This document shows positions 1 to 7,033 of a stretch of DNA of 64,000 nucleotides, piece after piece. The notes beneath the pieces were generated by a model that saw only the letters and a program-made list of their open reading frames with translations, was not told where the DNA came from and searched no databases. The position numbers were made by a program, and so were the translations under genes. The stretch is from Agrobacterium tumefaciens. GTDB lineage: Bacteria > Pseudomonadota > Alphaproteobacteria > Rhizobiales > Rhizobiaceae. The stretch lies in contig NZ_CP039904.1 of NCBI RefSeq assembly GCF_005221385.1, positions 310,001-374,000 of the forward strand. Reading direction: 5' to 3'. The stretch's first letter is position 1. Every line of letters begins with the position of its first letter.

Positions 1-348
1 TTATCCGGCCGACGTCGGTCGCCAGGTTTTTTGCGGCATCCGCCAGTCGATCCCTTCCAGCAAATAACCGAGTTGCCCAGGGGTAATCACGACCGTCCCA
101 TCGGCCGACGATGGCCATATGAAGCGTCCACGTTCCAGCTTCTTCGTGAACAGGCAGGCTCCTTGGCCATCATGCCAGATGACCTTGATCAGGCCACCGC
201 CACGACCGCGGAAGACGAACAGGTGTCCGCACATCGGATCGCGCTTCAGCGTCTCTTGCACCATCAGTGACAGACCAGGGAAACCCTTGCGCATGTCTGT
301 ATGGCCTGTCGCCAGCCAGACCTTCACACCAGCGGGGACCGGGATCAT
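1..348 (-). CDS. tnpB: IS66 accessory protein TnpB (Orf2)
   Basis: The 115-residue protein has the compact TnpB/Orf2 fold signature of IS66 elements: an opening with a TDMRKGF segment, then FVFRGRGG and KVIWHDGQG, and a C-terminal region around LLEGIDWR. This protein is needed for IS66 transposition, but its biochemical role is poorly defined. It starts with ATG at 348 and overlaps the end of the upstream tnpA by four bases (ATGA), the usual translational coupling in this family. The stop is the first codon of the window, so the gene is complete. The large transposase would follow to the left. Confidence 0.92.
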   Translation of the reverse strand: MIPVPAGVKVWLATGHTDMRKGFPGLSLMVQETLKRDPMCGHLFVFRGRGGGLIKVIWHDGQGACLFTKKLERGRFIWPSSADGTVVITPGQLGYLLEGIDWRMPQKTWRPTSAG

Positions 349-755
349 CGCCGACCCAGCACACAGTCGAGAATGCGACCGAGCGCCTCCGTGTCGATGT
401 CGCTGTCCACACGGACACGGCGACCGCGGCCCAGCTCAATCGTCACATCGCTACGCTTCCGACGGGGTTGCGGCGCGACTGGCGTTTCCGTGGCGGCGGG
501 CTGGACTGCCGGCGAGGCCTCCGACACGATCACGGGCACCAACGTGCTCGCCGTATCAGGCCTCGGTTCCTCGATTCGGCAGAGTTCCTTGCGCCACCGA
601 AAGAGCTGGCTCACGTGGATGCCGGCCGCACGGGCAATCTCGGAAAGAACCGCACCAGGCTCAAGGCAGGCTGCAACTAGCCGCTCTTTGTCCTCGCGAG
701 ACCAGCGCCGACGGCGCTCGACAGACGTGATCACTTCAATCGGATGCTTCGTCAT
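345..755 (-). CDS. tnpA: IS66 TnpA-like helix-turn-helix protein (Orf1)
   Basis: The 136-residue protein begins with a basic Trp-containing stretch (RRRWSREDKERLV). A helix-turn-helix follows around residues 24-52 (EIARAAGIHVSQLFRWRKEL), as in IS3/IS66 Orf1 proteins that bind the element ends. The C-terminal half is variable and contains an arginine-rich patch (GRGRRVRVDSDID) typical of IS66 TnpA. It is the first gene inside the IS end, about 80 bp from the terminal repeat, and overlaps tnpB by four bases. It appears intact. Confidence 0.9.
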   Translation of the reverse strand: MTKHPIEVITSVERRRRWSREDKERLVAACLEPGAVLSEIARAAGIHVSQLFRWRKELCRIEEPRPDTASTLVPVIVSEASPAVQPAATETPVAPQPRRKRSDVTIELGRGRRVRVDSDIDTEALGRILDCVLGRR

Positions 756-829
756 AGGACTACTCCTAGTGTTTGCACTAGGACTTCCGATGTTCGCATC
801 AAGCTCGCAAGACGGCCCTCACCGTGGGC

Positions 830-1129
830 TTACACTTTACCAGTGTTAAAGCATTGAGGTCTGAGAACAGAGGCGTGATAGCGTCCGAAAGCTTTTTCAA
901 CTTTGCGCTGTGCCTCGATAATGTTTTGATAACTACCATAAGTTTGTAATTGCAATGTAATAATAAAAGAATTTTTTCTAATGTAATTTGGCGCTCTTCG
1001 CATATTTGCATTGTCTGAATTTATTATATCGAATTCTGCTTTCTGGATAATAGTATCTAAAACCCATTCTTTTGTTTTATTGATTGTCATCTTTCTCTGT
1101 AATAGGCAATATAAATCTAATTGCGCCAT
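830..1129 (-). pseudogene. Hypothetical gene truncated by the IS66 insertion
   Basis: This AT-rich reading frame of 99 codons runs directly into the IS66 end, and its stop codon is supplied by the terminal GTAA of the element. The native C-terminus is therefore missing. I do not recognise the product. The readable part is Lys/Asn/Ile-rich with no obvious motif or membrane helix. A later ATG at 1090 follows an AGAGAAAG stretch and could be the true start. It is either the 5' fragment of an island gene interrupted by the insertion or a chance frame. Confidence 0.4.
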
Positions 1130-1448
1130 TCGTGAAATGGCACATGTGAAAAATTAATAAAGAAAACCAAGATCGCTCTAGTGAGCGGACCCCTGATTAC
1201 CGAAAATCGGTTGCTTCTTATTTAGTTGAGGGATTTTTACCGCGTTGAACTCCAAGGATGAGTTCTTTTGCGACTGTTATACTGTATCAAATTAATGTAG
1301 TTTCATCAACTAAATTATTGATAAATTACATAATTTCCTTGTCGCGATACACATTCGAGTTCCAGCGATGTCATCATTGTACGGAAGATCGCAATTTTCA
1401 AGATAATCGATCCAGCGTCTGCCAATCGTGCAACGCAAGGGGCTAGTG
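1130..1448. other. AT-rich stretch without a convincing gene
   Basis: About 320 bases between the truncated gene and the resolvase res site. Short frames exist, but none has a ribosome binding site or a recognisable product. A small hairpin (ccattcgtgaaatgg, 1127-1141) spans the left edge. I see nothing else here that I can name. Confidence 0.5.
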
Positions 1449-1561
1449 TGTCCGATAAGGTATAGCTCTGCGTACATCCAAAACCCCAATCTAATTGGTG
1501 TCCGATAGGATTGACTCCAGTCAACGTACATGCATTTAATCGGTCAAGACCTATTCGGACA
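1449..1561 (+). promoter_or_regulatory. Putative three-subsite res site of the serine resolvase
   Basis: Three copies of the half-site TGTCCGAWA lie just upstream of the resolvase start: direct at 1449 and 1499, inverted at 1561-1552. Each can be paired with a weaker opposite half-site: 1449-1476 (28 bp, ending CGTACA), 1499-1530 (32 bp, ending CGTACA) and 1537-1561 (25 bp). The order and lengths resemble the I (28), II (34) and III (25) subsites of Tn3/gamma-delta res, with subsite III nearest the gene. The sequence is observed; the function is inferred from Tn3-family knowledge. Confidence 0.7.
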
Positions 1562-1573
1562 CTTGGAGCCGCT

Positions 1574-2206
1574 ATGACCACCATCCTTTACGCCCGCGTA
1601 TCAACCCTCGAACAAGACCTTTCACATCAGGAAACCCATGCGCGGGAAGCCGGTTTCGAAATAGATGAGGTAATTGCCGATCATGGGGTCTCAGGTGTCA
1701 GCACAAAGCTTTCCGAAAGACCAGAAGGAAGGCGACTGTTCGACAAGCTGCGCAAAGGTGATGTACTTGTTGTTCGTTGGGTAGACCGTCTTGGCAGGAA
1801 CTACGAGGATGTGACCGAGACCATTCGACACTTCATGAAAATGGGTGTAATCGTCCGAACCGTCATCAACAAAATGACTTTCGATGGATCGACTGACGAG
1901 CCAATTGAGAAGGCAGTCAGAGACGCCCTGATTGGCTTCATGGCAGCAACCGCCCAAGCACAGGCAGAAGCGACGAAAGCCGCTCAGAGAGCCGGTATTG
2001 AAGCGAAGAAGGGTGATCGCGAACTGTATCGAGGGAAGAAGCCAAGCTTCGACAGGAAAGGCTTTAGTGATGTCATGGACATGCTGGCAAACGATGCAGG
2101 CGCATCAGCCATTTCCAAAGTGACAGGACTTACACGACAGACCATTCTCCGCATTAAAGCAGACCCGGCAGCGGCTGAAACCGCATTGCAGAGATGGGGT
2201 ATGTGA
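1574..2206 (+). CDS. Small serine recombinase (resolvase/invertase family)
   Basis: The 210-residue protein has the catalytic N-terminal resolvase domain (residues 1-140). The nucleophile is Ser10 in YARVST, and the active-site arginines lie in the VRWVDRLGRN motif. A long connecting helix follows, then a C-terminal helix-turn-helix (ASAISKVTGLTRQTILRIK) for binding half-sites. I chose the ATG at 1574 because upstream in-frame codons overlap the presumed res subsite III and the family starts directly at the MTTILYARVS strand. No Tn3 transposase is visible nearby, so it may serve resolution of the island, a plasmid-derived segment or a lost transposon. Confidence 0.9.
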   Translation: MTTILYARVSTLEQDLSHQETHAREAGFEIDEVIADHGVSGVSTKLSERPEGRRLFDKLRKGDVLVVRWVDRLGRNYEDVTETIRHFMKMGVIVRTVINKMTFDGSTDEPIEKAVRDALIGFMAATAQAQAEATKAAQRAGIEAKKGDRELYRGKKPSFDRKGFSDVMDMLANDAGASAISKVTGLTRQTILRIKADPAAAETALQRWGM

Positions 2207-2289
2207 TTGTTCTATAATAGTGGAATATGGCGGAAATGCTGGTAGAAAGCTGGAGGTTTGACCGGCACTGGCTGAATTTGTGGTCAACG

Positions 2290-3072
2290 TCACTCTTTAT
2301 CCGCGACATCAGAGTTAAAGTCGTCACCTACGATTACTATTTCCGGCATCGAGATTATCTGCCCTGATGCCAGAAGGTCAGCCTGAGTAGGTTTCATTTT
2401 CCACCTATCGGTCGGAGATAACGTCTGCCTCTTCGGTTCATTAATCTCCGTGAGCCGACTAGATAAACGTGCGATCTCTTTTTGAACCCCCTGCAATTGG
2501 TCGATAATGAATTGTTGAGAACCAACTTCCTGGGTTTGTAGTTCAGTGACTTTCACGCGATGGAAATGTTTCAGAAATGGTGAGTAGTCTGGATCAGCAT
2601 CCTTCAGTTTGACACTCGCGATAATAGCCGCAGCGACTATTTCTTGAAATTCGCGCACGTCGTCAAAACGCAGATCGGCACGATAATTGATGTGTTTGAT
2701 CGTCGATGTATCGAACGAATATTCCGTTTTATGATCTTTGATGATGATAGTTGGTTTGTCGAAAGCCAGTCGCATTCCCAATTCGAACATGACGTTGGGA
2801 TTTCTTCCCGACACGTCGCAAACAACAATCGGATCGTCGTAAAGATTTTGGACGATCCTCCCGTGAATAACGCCAGTTTCTTCGCTTTCACTCACTATTC
2901 GTGGAAAATAGCCAGCTTCTTTAATAGCTTCGTCTAATGCAATTCGAACACGACCCCAATGACCGGGTTCATACCCTGCCATGTCAGCAATGGGCATGAT
3001 GATACCGCAGATGGGCAAGGCTTTCTGTTGGGCAGTTTCTTCAGTATTCGGCTTTTGCGGTTTGGAGTTCAT
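2290..3072 (-). CDS. Nucleoside 2-deoxyribosyltransferase-like (TIR-related fold) protein
   Basis: The 260-residue protein has an N-terminal domain (about residues 20-140) resembling the nucleoside deoxyribosyltransferase/TIR-like superfamily. It opens with GIIMPIADMAGY and has the signature CDVSGRNPNVMFELG at residues 85-99, with Glu97 in the catalytic position of that superfamily. The C-terminal 110 residues are predicted helical, with a possible coiled coil (QGVQKEIARLSSRLTEI). Members of this fold cleave N-glycosidic bonds in nucleotides or NAD and occur as effectors in bacterial immunity. It is the last gene of the minus-strand run after the KAP NTPase and membrane gene, 36 bp from its neighbour. 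The fold assignment is moderately sure; substrate and role are unknown. Confidence 0.6.
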   Translation of the reverse strand: MNSKPQKPNTEETAQQKALPICGIIMPIADMAGYEPGHWGRVRIALDEAIKEAGYFPRIVSESEETGVIHGRIVQNLYDDPIVVCDVSGRNPNVMFELGMRLAFDKPTIIIKDHKTEYSFDTSTIKHINYRADLRFDDVREFQEIVAAAIIASVKLKDADPDYSPFLKHFHRVKVTELQTQEVGSQQFIIDQLQGVQKEIARLSSRLTEINEPKRQTLSPTDRWKMKPTQADLLASGQIISMPEIVIVGDDFNSDVADKE

Positions 3073-3108
3073 GGTTTGCTCTTTTATTTGAACAGCCGGT
3101 AAAGCTAA

Positions 3109-3828
3109 TCAGTTGTCATTAATTCGCATAGAGTTGTAAAATCGATCTCGTTCCGTAGGCAACCGAAACTGATCTGTGAGCCAGCTTCGACGTTCATTTA
3201 TCAAAACTCTTGTTTCATCATCGAACTTCATGATCGTTTCTCCATAGGAGCCGACTGATGGGACTTTCGGGCATTGACGAAGCTGAATTAGATCGTAAAT
3301 GCCGTCCGAAATTTCTTCGAACCAATCACATATATCATCACCGAAAACAAAGCGGGCGCGTTGTATTAGGTCGTTCAATTCCAAATAGGCAGCGTCCAAA
3401 TCATGCATATTTGGAAATTTTTTTCCGAACTTCACGAAGTCGCTGTAAATATTATATCTCTCACCAAACAAGCTTAATCGGTAGGTCTTTTTTGCGGTCT
3501 CTTCAGCCAACGTGTGCTGCTGTTGTAGCAATTCAGATTGTTTGTTGATTGTTCTCAATTGCGCATCAACAACTTCTTGATTTTCCTTGAATTGAGTTCG
3601 TGTCTCAACCAATTCCTGCCTTTGAGTAAGAACTGCCGCCACTAGCCAAATAAATGCTAATGGTGAAAAGACACCCGCGAGAAAATCACCAACTTCGTTC
3701 AGGTCTGGTGAAGATAAAAAGACCCATATTTTATAAAATTCGACCTTCCATACAATGAATGTGATGTATGCAGTTGTGGAAACTAAAGCGACGATAAGCC
3801 AATTTATCCGGTTCCAAACGCTCTTCAT
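3109..3828 (-). CDS. Two-helix membrane protein with coiled coil
   Basis: The 239-residue protein has a transmembrane helix at about residues 9-31 and a second at 46-66 (GDFLAGVFSPLAFIWLV). A coiled-coil segment follows to about residue 115, rich in Gln and Glu (TQRQELVETRTQF, KQSELLQQQ). The remaining C-terminal region is soluble and aromatic. The GDFLAG-SPLAF membrane segment recurs in uncharacterised proteins on mobile islands. It lies 19 bp downstream of the KAP NTPase gene and 36 bp upstream of the deoxyribosyltransferase-like gene, so co-transcription is likely. Function unknown; a membrane anchor or effector in the same system is a guess. Confidence 0.65.
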   Translation of the reverse strand: MKSVWNRINWLIVALVSTTAYITFIVWKVEFYKIWVFLSSPDLNEVGDFLAGVFSPLAFIWLVAAVLTQRQELVETRTQFKENQEVVDAQLRTINKQSELLQQQHTLAEETAKKTYRLSLFGERYNIYSDFVKFGKKFPNMHDLDAAYLELNDLIQRARFVFGDDICDWFEEISDGIYDLIQLRQCPKVPSVGSYGETIMKFDDETRVLINERRSWLTDQFRLPTERDRFYNSMRINDN

Positions 3829-3847
3829 CTACTCACCAATTATCCGT

Positions 3848-5317
3848 TTAAAGAGTTATATCTGACTGGATAAATCGACCCGCCATTTTGATACGATTTG
3901 CATAGGATGCAAAAATCGGTCGTCGGCTTTTCCGTTGCATAAAGTCATATTCAGCTTCAAGTATCTCGTAACCAATTTGAAAAACAAAGCTCTGGGCATG
4001 CCATTGGGCATTGTCATGTAGTGCGACTTTGTCTTTGTGGGCTTGAAATAAAGTCTGATGTGAATATTTACTTATAGTTAAATATAATTCGTTGATACTT
4101 TTGTTGTCTATTGAAAGGTCATAATAAGAATTGTTTCGGTTTTTTATAAGAAAAACTTCGTCTATTTCTTCTTTAGTATTCAAGGGATTTCCCTTGAGAA
4201 ACGCGACGATCATAGGGAATATTAGTGTCGTTTCTATCGGGACCACTTCATCCCATGTTGAGCAAATTACTGATAGCAGATCGATAGCTTTTTCGATCTG
4301 GCGAATCTCTAAATCGAATCGCTTGCAAATTGCGGAAATGTAGGTGGCTTCGTCAATGCCAATCGAAATTCGCCTCTTGTCTTCTTCCATTGTTGACGTG
4401 CTAATGAGATGTTTCACCATCTCTAAGCGTTCTGGCGCTGCGAGCATGTACGAGCGATCAAAAAACCTTGCCAAATAGTGCCGACTATCGAATTTGCTTC
4501 CGTAAACTGCTTTGATCGAATTCGCCAGTTGGGTGGTGTCAGTGCCAAGAACGAACACAACGTTTTCGACTTCAAATAGGTGCTTGATACGCTCCAGCAT
4601 TTCGATTGCGTAAGTTGGGCGACAGCGATCCAACTCGTCAATGAGAATAAAAAAAGGAGGGCTGTAGGTTTTAGCCGTGAGAACCCCCACTGCTTTACCT
4701 AAGCTTGTCTGGAAACTATCAAGACTGAGCTTTGCTTCGTTGAATTGCGCCAGCTTCCGTTCCGCGAATTTATCGATATTGGCTTCGGCAATTTTAATCA
4801 CTTCGCCGGTAGCGTCATCAAAGATATTTTCAAATTCGACTTTTCCGGAAACGATGTTTTTTGCGGTTTCGGCAATTTCTCCTGCGGCTTCACCCACGAC
4901 ATATGTTGTCGCTCGCTTTGCAATGCCCTTTGCTGTTAACAGCGACAGCCTCCCAACGTTCCGCCTGAATTCTTTACCCGCAGCTTTGACCTTTGTCTTC
5001 AGGGACCGGTCGGAAGATTTGAATTTGGTAAGGAATTGATCGAATTCGGCAACGACAGCGGTCAAAGGATCGTCTGAGAAGTCATCCCGCCATGCATCGA
5101 TCATAATCACTGGATGTCCAGCTTCTTTCAGGTCGGCACATAGCCCTTTCATAAAAAAGGTTTTGCCTTCACCCCATGTCGCATCAATGTTCAGGACATA
5201 TGAGCCGATCTTGCCGCGTTCAATTCGTTCAAGCACACGCTGCTGAAGAAACTTGATGATGTATGCCGACTCTTCAGCCCGCCCAAGCTTGTCTTGGTTT
5301 CTAGTCCAGTATGACAC
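3848..5317 (-). CDS. KAP-family P-loop NTPase
   Basis: The 489-residue protein has a KAP-type NTPase core. Walker A is at residues 46-54 (ATWGEGKTF, Lys52) and Walker B at 222-230 (FFILIDELD), followed by RCRPTYAIEMLERIKHLF, a hallmark continuation of KAP ATPases. Between the motifs is a helical insertion, but I see no clear transmembrane pair such as many KAP proteins carry. The first in-frame start with no upstream alternative is GTG at 5315-5317. KAP NTPases include the phage-exclusion protein PifA of plasmid F. The 19-bp gap to the next gene suggests an operon. Family call is confident, biological role is inferred. Confidence 0.8.
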   Translation of the reverse strand: MSYWTRNQDKLGRAEESAYIIKFLQQRVLERIERGKIGSYVLNIDATWGEGKTFFMKGLCADLKEAGHPVIMIDAWRDDFSDDPLTAVVAEFDQFLTKFKSSDRSLKTKVKAAGKEFRRNVGRLSLLTAKGIAKRATTYVVGEAAGEIAETAKNIVSGKVEFENIFDDATGEVIKIAEANIDKFAERKLAQFNEAKLSLDSFQTSLGKAVGVLTAKTYSPPFFILIDELDRCRPTYAIEMLERIKHLFEVENVVFVLGTDTTQLANSIKAVYGSKFDSRHYLARFFDRSYMLAAPERLEMVKHLISTSTMEEDKRRISIGIDEATYISAICKRFDLEIRQIEKAIDLLSVICSTWDEVVPIETTLIFPMIVAFLKGNPLNTKEEIDEVFLIKNRNNSYYDLSIDNKSINELYLTISKYSHQTLFQAHKDKVALHDNAQWHAQSFVFQIGYEILEAEYDFMQRKSRRPIFASYANRIKMAGRFIQSDITL

Positions 5318-5353
5318 GTCAGCCGCCTGATTTGTAATCTACCCCTATGCAAA

Positions 5354-5584
5354 CTAAATCATGCGTTGAGTTTGGCTTGCAATACTATTTTTACGAGGAA
5401 GGTCGCGCTTTTCGAGATATGCCCAGATTACTGCTAATGCAGTTAGGGCGATGACCGACGCCAGCACAACTGACAGCACACCTTGCGCGGTAACTTCGAG
5501 TCCCAGGAATTTTATGGTGATTTTGGGCATTGGGCGCACGTTTTCATTTAGAAAACAAATGAAGGCGCTGCCGCTGCTTCGCAT
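5354..5584 (-). CDS. Small single-pass membrane protein
   Basis: A 76-codon frame with one strong transmembrane helix near residues 37-57 (VLSVVLASVIALTALAVIWAY) and a basic cytoplasmic tail (EKRDLPRK). A second possible start at 5530 (MPKITIKF) would give 58 residues. Neither start has a strong ribosome binding site. It sits 36 bp upstream of the KAP NTPase and in the same orientation, so it may belong to the same membrane-associated unit. Not recognised. Confidence 0.5.
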   Translation of the reverse strand: MRSSGSAFICFLNENVRPMPKITIKFLGLEVTAQGVLSVVLASVIALTALAVIWAYLEKRDLPRKNSIASQTQRMI

Positions 5585-5694
5585 AGTGAGAACCAGCGAA
5601 GATTCGTCAATGATATTGTTGCAACATTATTCTATCCACAGCAGCTAATATTACCTGCCGATGGAAAACGGGGGCGCGCAATAGCCGACTGGCG

Positions 5695-6585
5695 TCATGA
5701 GATTCCCAAAACCGACGCGAGAGCGGTGAGGAACAAACTTGAAAAAATCGCCCCAAGAACAATACGGTTCGCGGTCGCGGCATCTTTGTTCTCTTCGAGA
5801 CGGTTCACGGGGAATGCCCATTTCACATATCCAAAGAGAGCGCGGTACGCGAACAATGAAATGCCGATGCTATAAATGAAGAACGCTATGCGGTAGGACC
5901 AGTTTGGACGATCTTCGGGGAAGAAATATTCGGCGTAAACTGCGATCCAGTATAGTGCGTAAGGAAAAGCGCAAAGCCATAGCCCGATGTCATAGGTGAA
6001 TTTTGCGTGGATGAACGAGTACCATCTCCTCTTCGAATTGAGGCGTTGGCGCACAATTGTCTGTGCAGCCCTGAAGAAGGTCACGTCTTGGCATTCAAGA
6101 ACGGCTTCGCTTTCGTTCGGAGTGGGGTCTGAAACAAGCGGGTTTGGATCGAACAAGGGCGGTTTGTCGAAAGTCAGCGTGACTGAGAAAAAATTGGAAG
6201 GCTTGTTGCCGTTGGCGTTCCGTTTAAACGCAGTAAGGTTCGTAAAATAAACCGCTTTAATTGGGAACGGTACATCGTCAGCGTCGAATACGTCTTGCGT
6301 TTCGCCGTACACAGTCTGTCCCTCAAAACCAATTATAGAGACAGTAACTCTGAATGCATCTTTAAGAAGAAAGTCCTTTCGGCTTACGAAGGCTTCATCA
6401 CTTTCGTTTTCAAGCTTGACGAGTTTACCGATGATCGACGCCCCTTCACGCGCGTTGAGTTGCTGAAGTTCGCGGTAGGAAAACTTAACATCGGAAAGCT
6501 TGAAGTGATTGCCGCGAATTGGAATTTTCTCTTCGTACCAGACGGCATCCGCATTGTATCGCTGAGCTATATTAGTTTCCGACAT
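5695..6585 (-). CDS. Hypothetical membrane protein with three C-terminal helices
   Basis: The 296-residue protein has a soluble, probably beta-rich N-terminal part (residues 1-190). Three hydrophobic helices follow near 203-225, 240-262 and 275-295, the first following a tryptophan/tyrosine-rich segment (RRWYSFIHAKF). I chose the ATG at 6585 because AGGTAGG stands eight bases upstream; a TTG immediately before it is also possible. It is the first large gene of the minus-strand run that ends with the deoxyribosyltransferase-like gene. A 110-bp gap separates it from the small membrane protein. No family recognised. Confidence 0.65.
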   Translation of the reverse strand: MSETNIAQRYNADAVWYEEKIPIRGNHFKLSDVKFSYRELQQLNAREGASIIGKLVKLENESDEAFVSRKDFLLKDAFRVTVSIIGFEGQTVYGETQDVFDADDVPFPIKAVYFTNLTAFKRNANGNKPSNFFSVTLTFDKPPLFDPNPLVSDPTPNESEAVLECQDVTFFRAAQTIVRQRLNSKRRWYSFIHAKFTYDIGLWLCAFPYALYWIAVYAEYFFPEDRPNWSYRIAFFIYSIGISLFAYRALFGYVKWAFPVNRLEENKDAATANRIVLGAIFSSLFLTALASVLGIS

Positions 6586-6767
6586 CAATTTTGCCTACCT
6601 AAAACCAACTTACGCTGGAATCTTCAAGTAGGTTGCTGATTCCGTCAAGCATTCCGCCGCTCCTTCAACGACTTTAACGTTGCCGAGAAAACACGAATGC
6701 AAAAGCTATCGATGTCAGTAAGATACGAGAAACACCAGCAACGCACTCACTGCTGTATCTTTCTCCC

Positions 6768-6947
6768 TTAGTAGTAGATGATTAGATTGAGTTCATCTTG
6801 AACCCGTTTTTTCGCCTTAGCGAGTGCGAGAGCCGCGTCGATAAAGCCTTTTTCTTTGGCGATACGAATTAGCCAATCATAGTGATCGAAGAATTCGTTT
6901 CGTAATTTCTCGCTCTTAACGAGCTTTTCAAATGTGAATTTCTGCAA
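6768..6947 (-). CDS. Small 59-residue helical protein (TTG start)
   Basis: An open frame of 59 codons from TTG (6945-6947) to TAA (6768-6770), with no ATG anywhere in the frame. The product is strongly helical and charged, for example FTFEKLVKSEKLRNEFF, then KGFIDAALALAKAKKRVQDE, and ends in NLIIYY. Codon choice and amino-acid composition look like a real protein. Just upstream lies an inverted repeat that could be its operator. Its position beside the integrase is where excision or control proteins often lie, but the sequence itself matches nothing I know. Confidence 0.45.
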   Translation of the reverse strand: MQKFTFEKLVKSEKLRNEFFDHYDWLIRIAKEKGFIDAALALAKAKKRVQDELNLIIYY

Positions 6948-6951
6948 TTTT

Positions 6952-6973
6952 CATATTCCATGATAGGAATATG
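6952..6973. repeat. Inverted repeat, possible operator
   Basis: A perfect 8-bp inverted repeat, CATATTCC and GGAATATG, flanks the six bases atgata. It lies between the integrase stop (7034) and the start of the 59-residue gene (6947), about 5 bp before that start. Position and symmetry fit a repressor site or an integrase/excisionase arm site. The function is inferred. Confidence 0.4.
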
Positions 6974-7033
6974 CCGGTATTCATAATATAAATTCATTTC
7001 ACGTTTCAGCATATTGAGTTGATATTCGGCTTT

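Larger units (their letters stand above)
1..833 (-). mobile_element. IS66-family insertion sequence, one end only
   Basis: Two overlapping IS66 accessory genes (tnpA and tnpB types) read leftward off the window. The terminal sequence, read on the minus strand from 833, starts GTAAGCCCACGGTGAGGGCC, which has the GTAAGC tip typical of IS66 ends. The bases just outside (834-841, actttacc) would be one copy of the 8-bp target duplication. The large DDE transposase gene (tnpC) should lie to the left of base 1, so completeness cannot be judged. The exact terminus is inferred from family knowledge. Confidence 0.85.

Noticed and set aside
119..849. Several plus-strand frames of 130-200 codons across the IS66 genes
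   Set aside because: They are shadows of tnpA/tnpB, rich in Arg/Pro, without start signals.
1258..1446. 62-codon plus frame upstream of the res site
   Set aside because: It has no ribosome binding site, shows random composition and ends inside the res-site approach.
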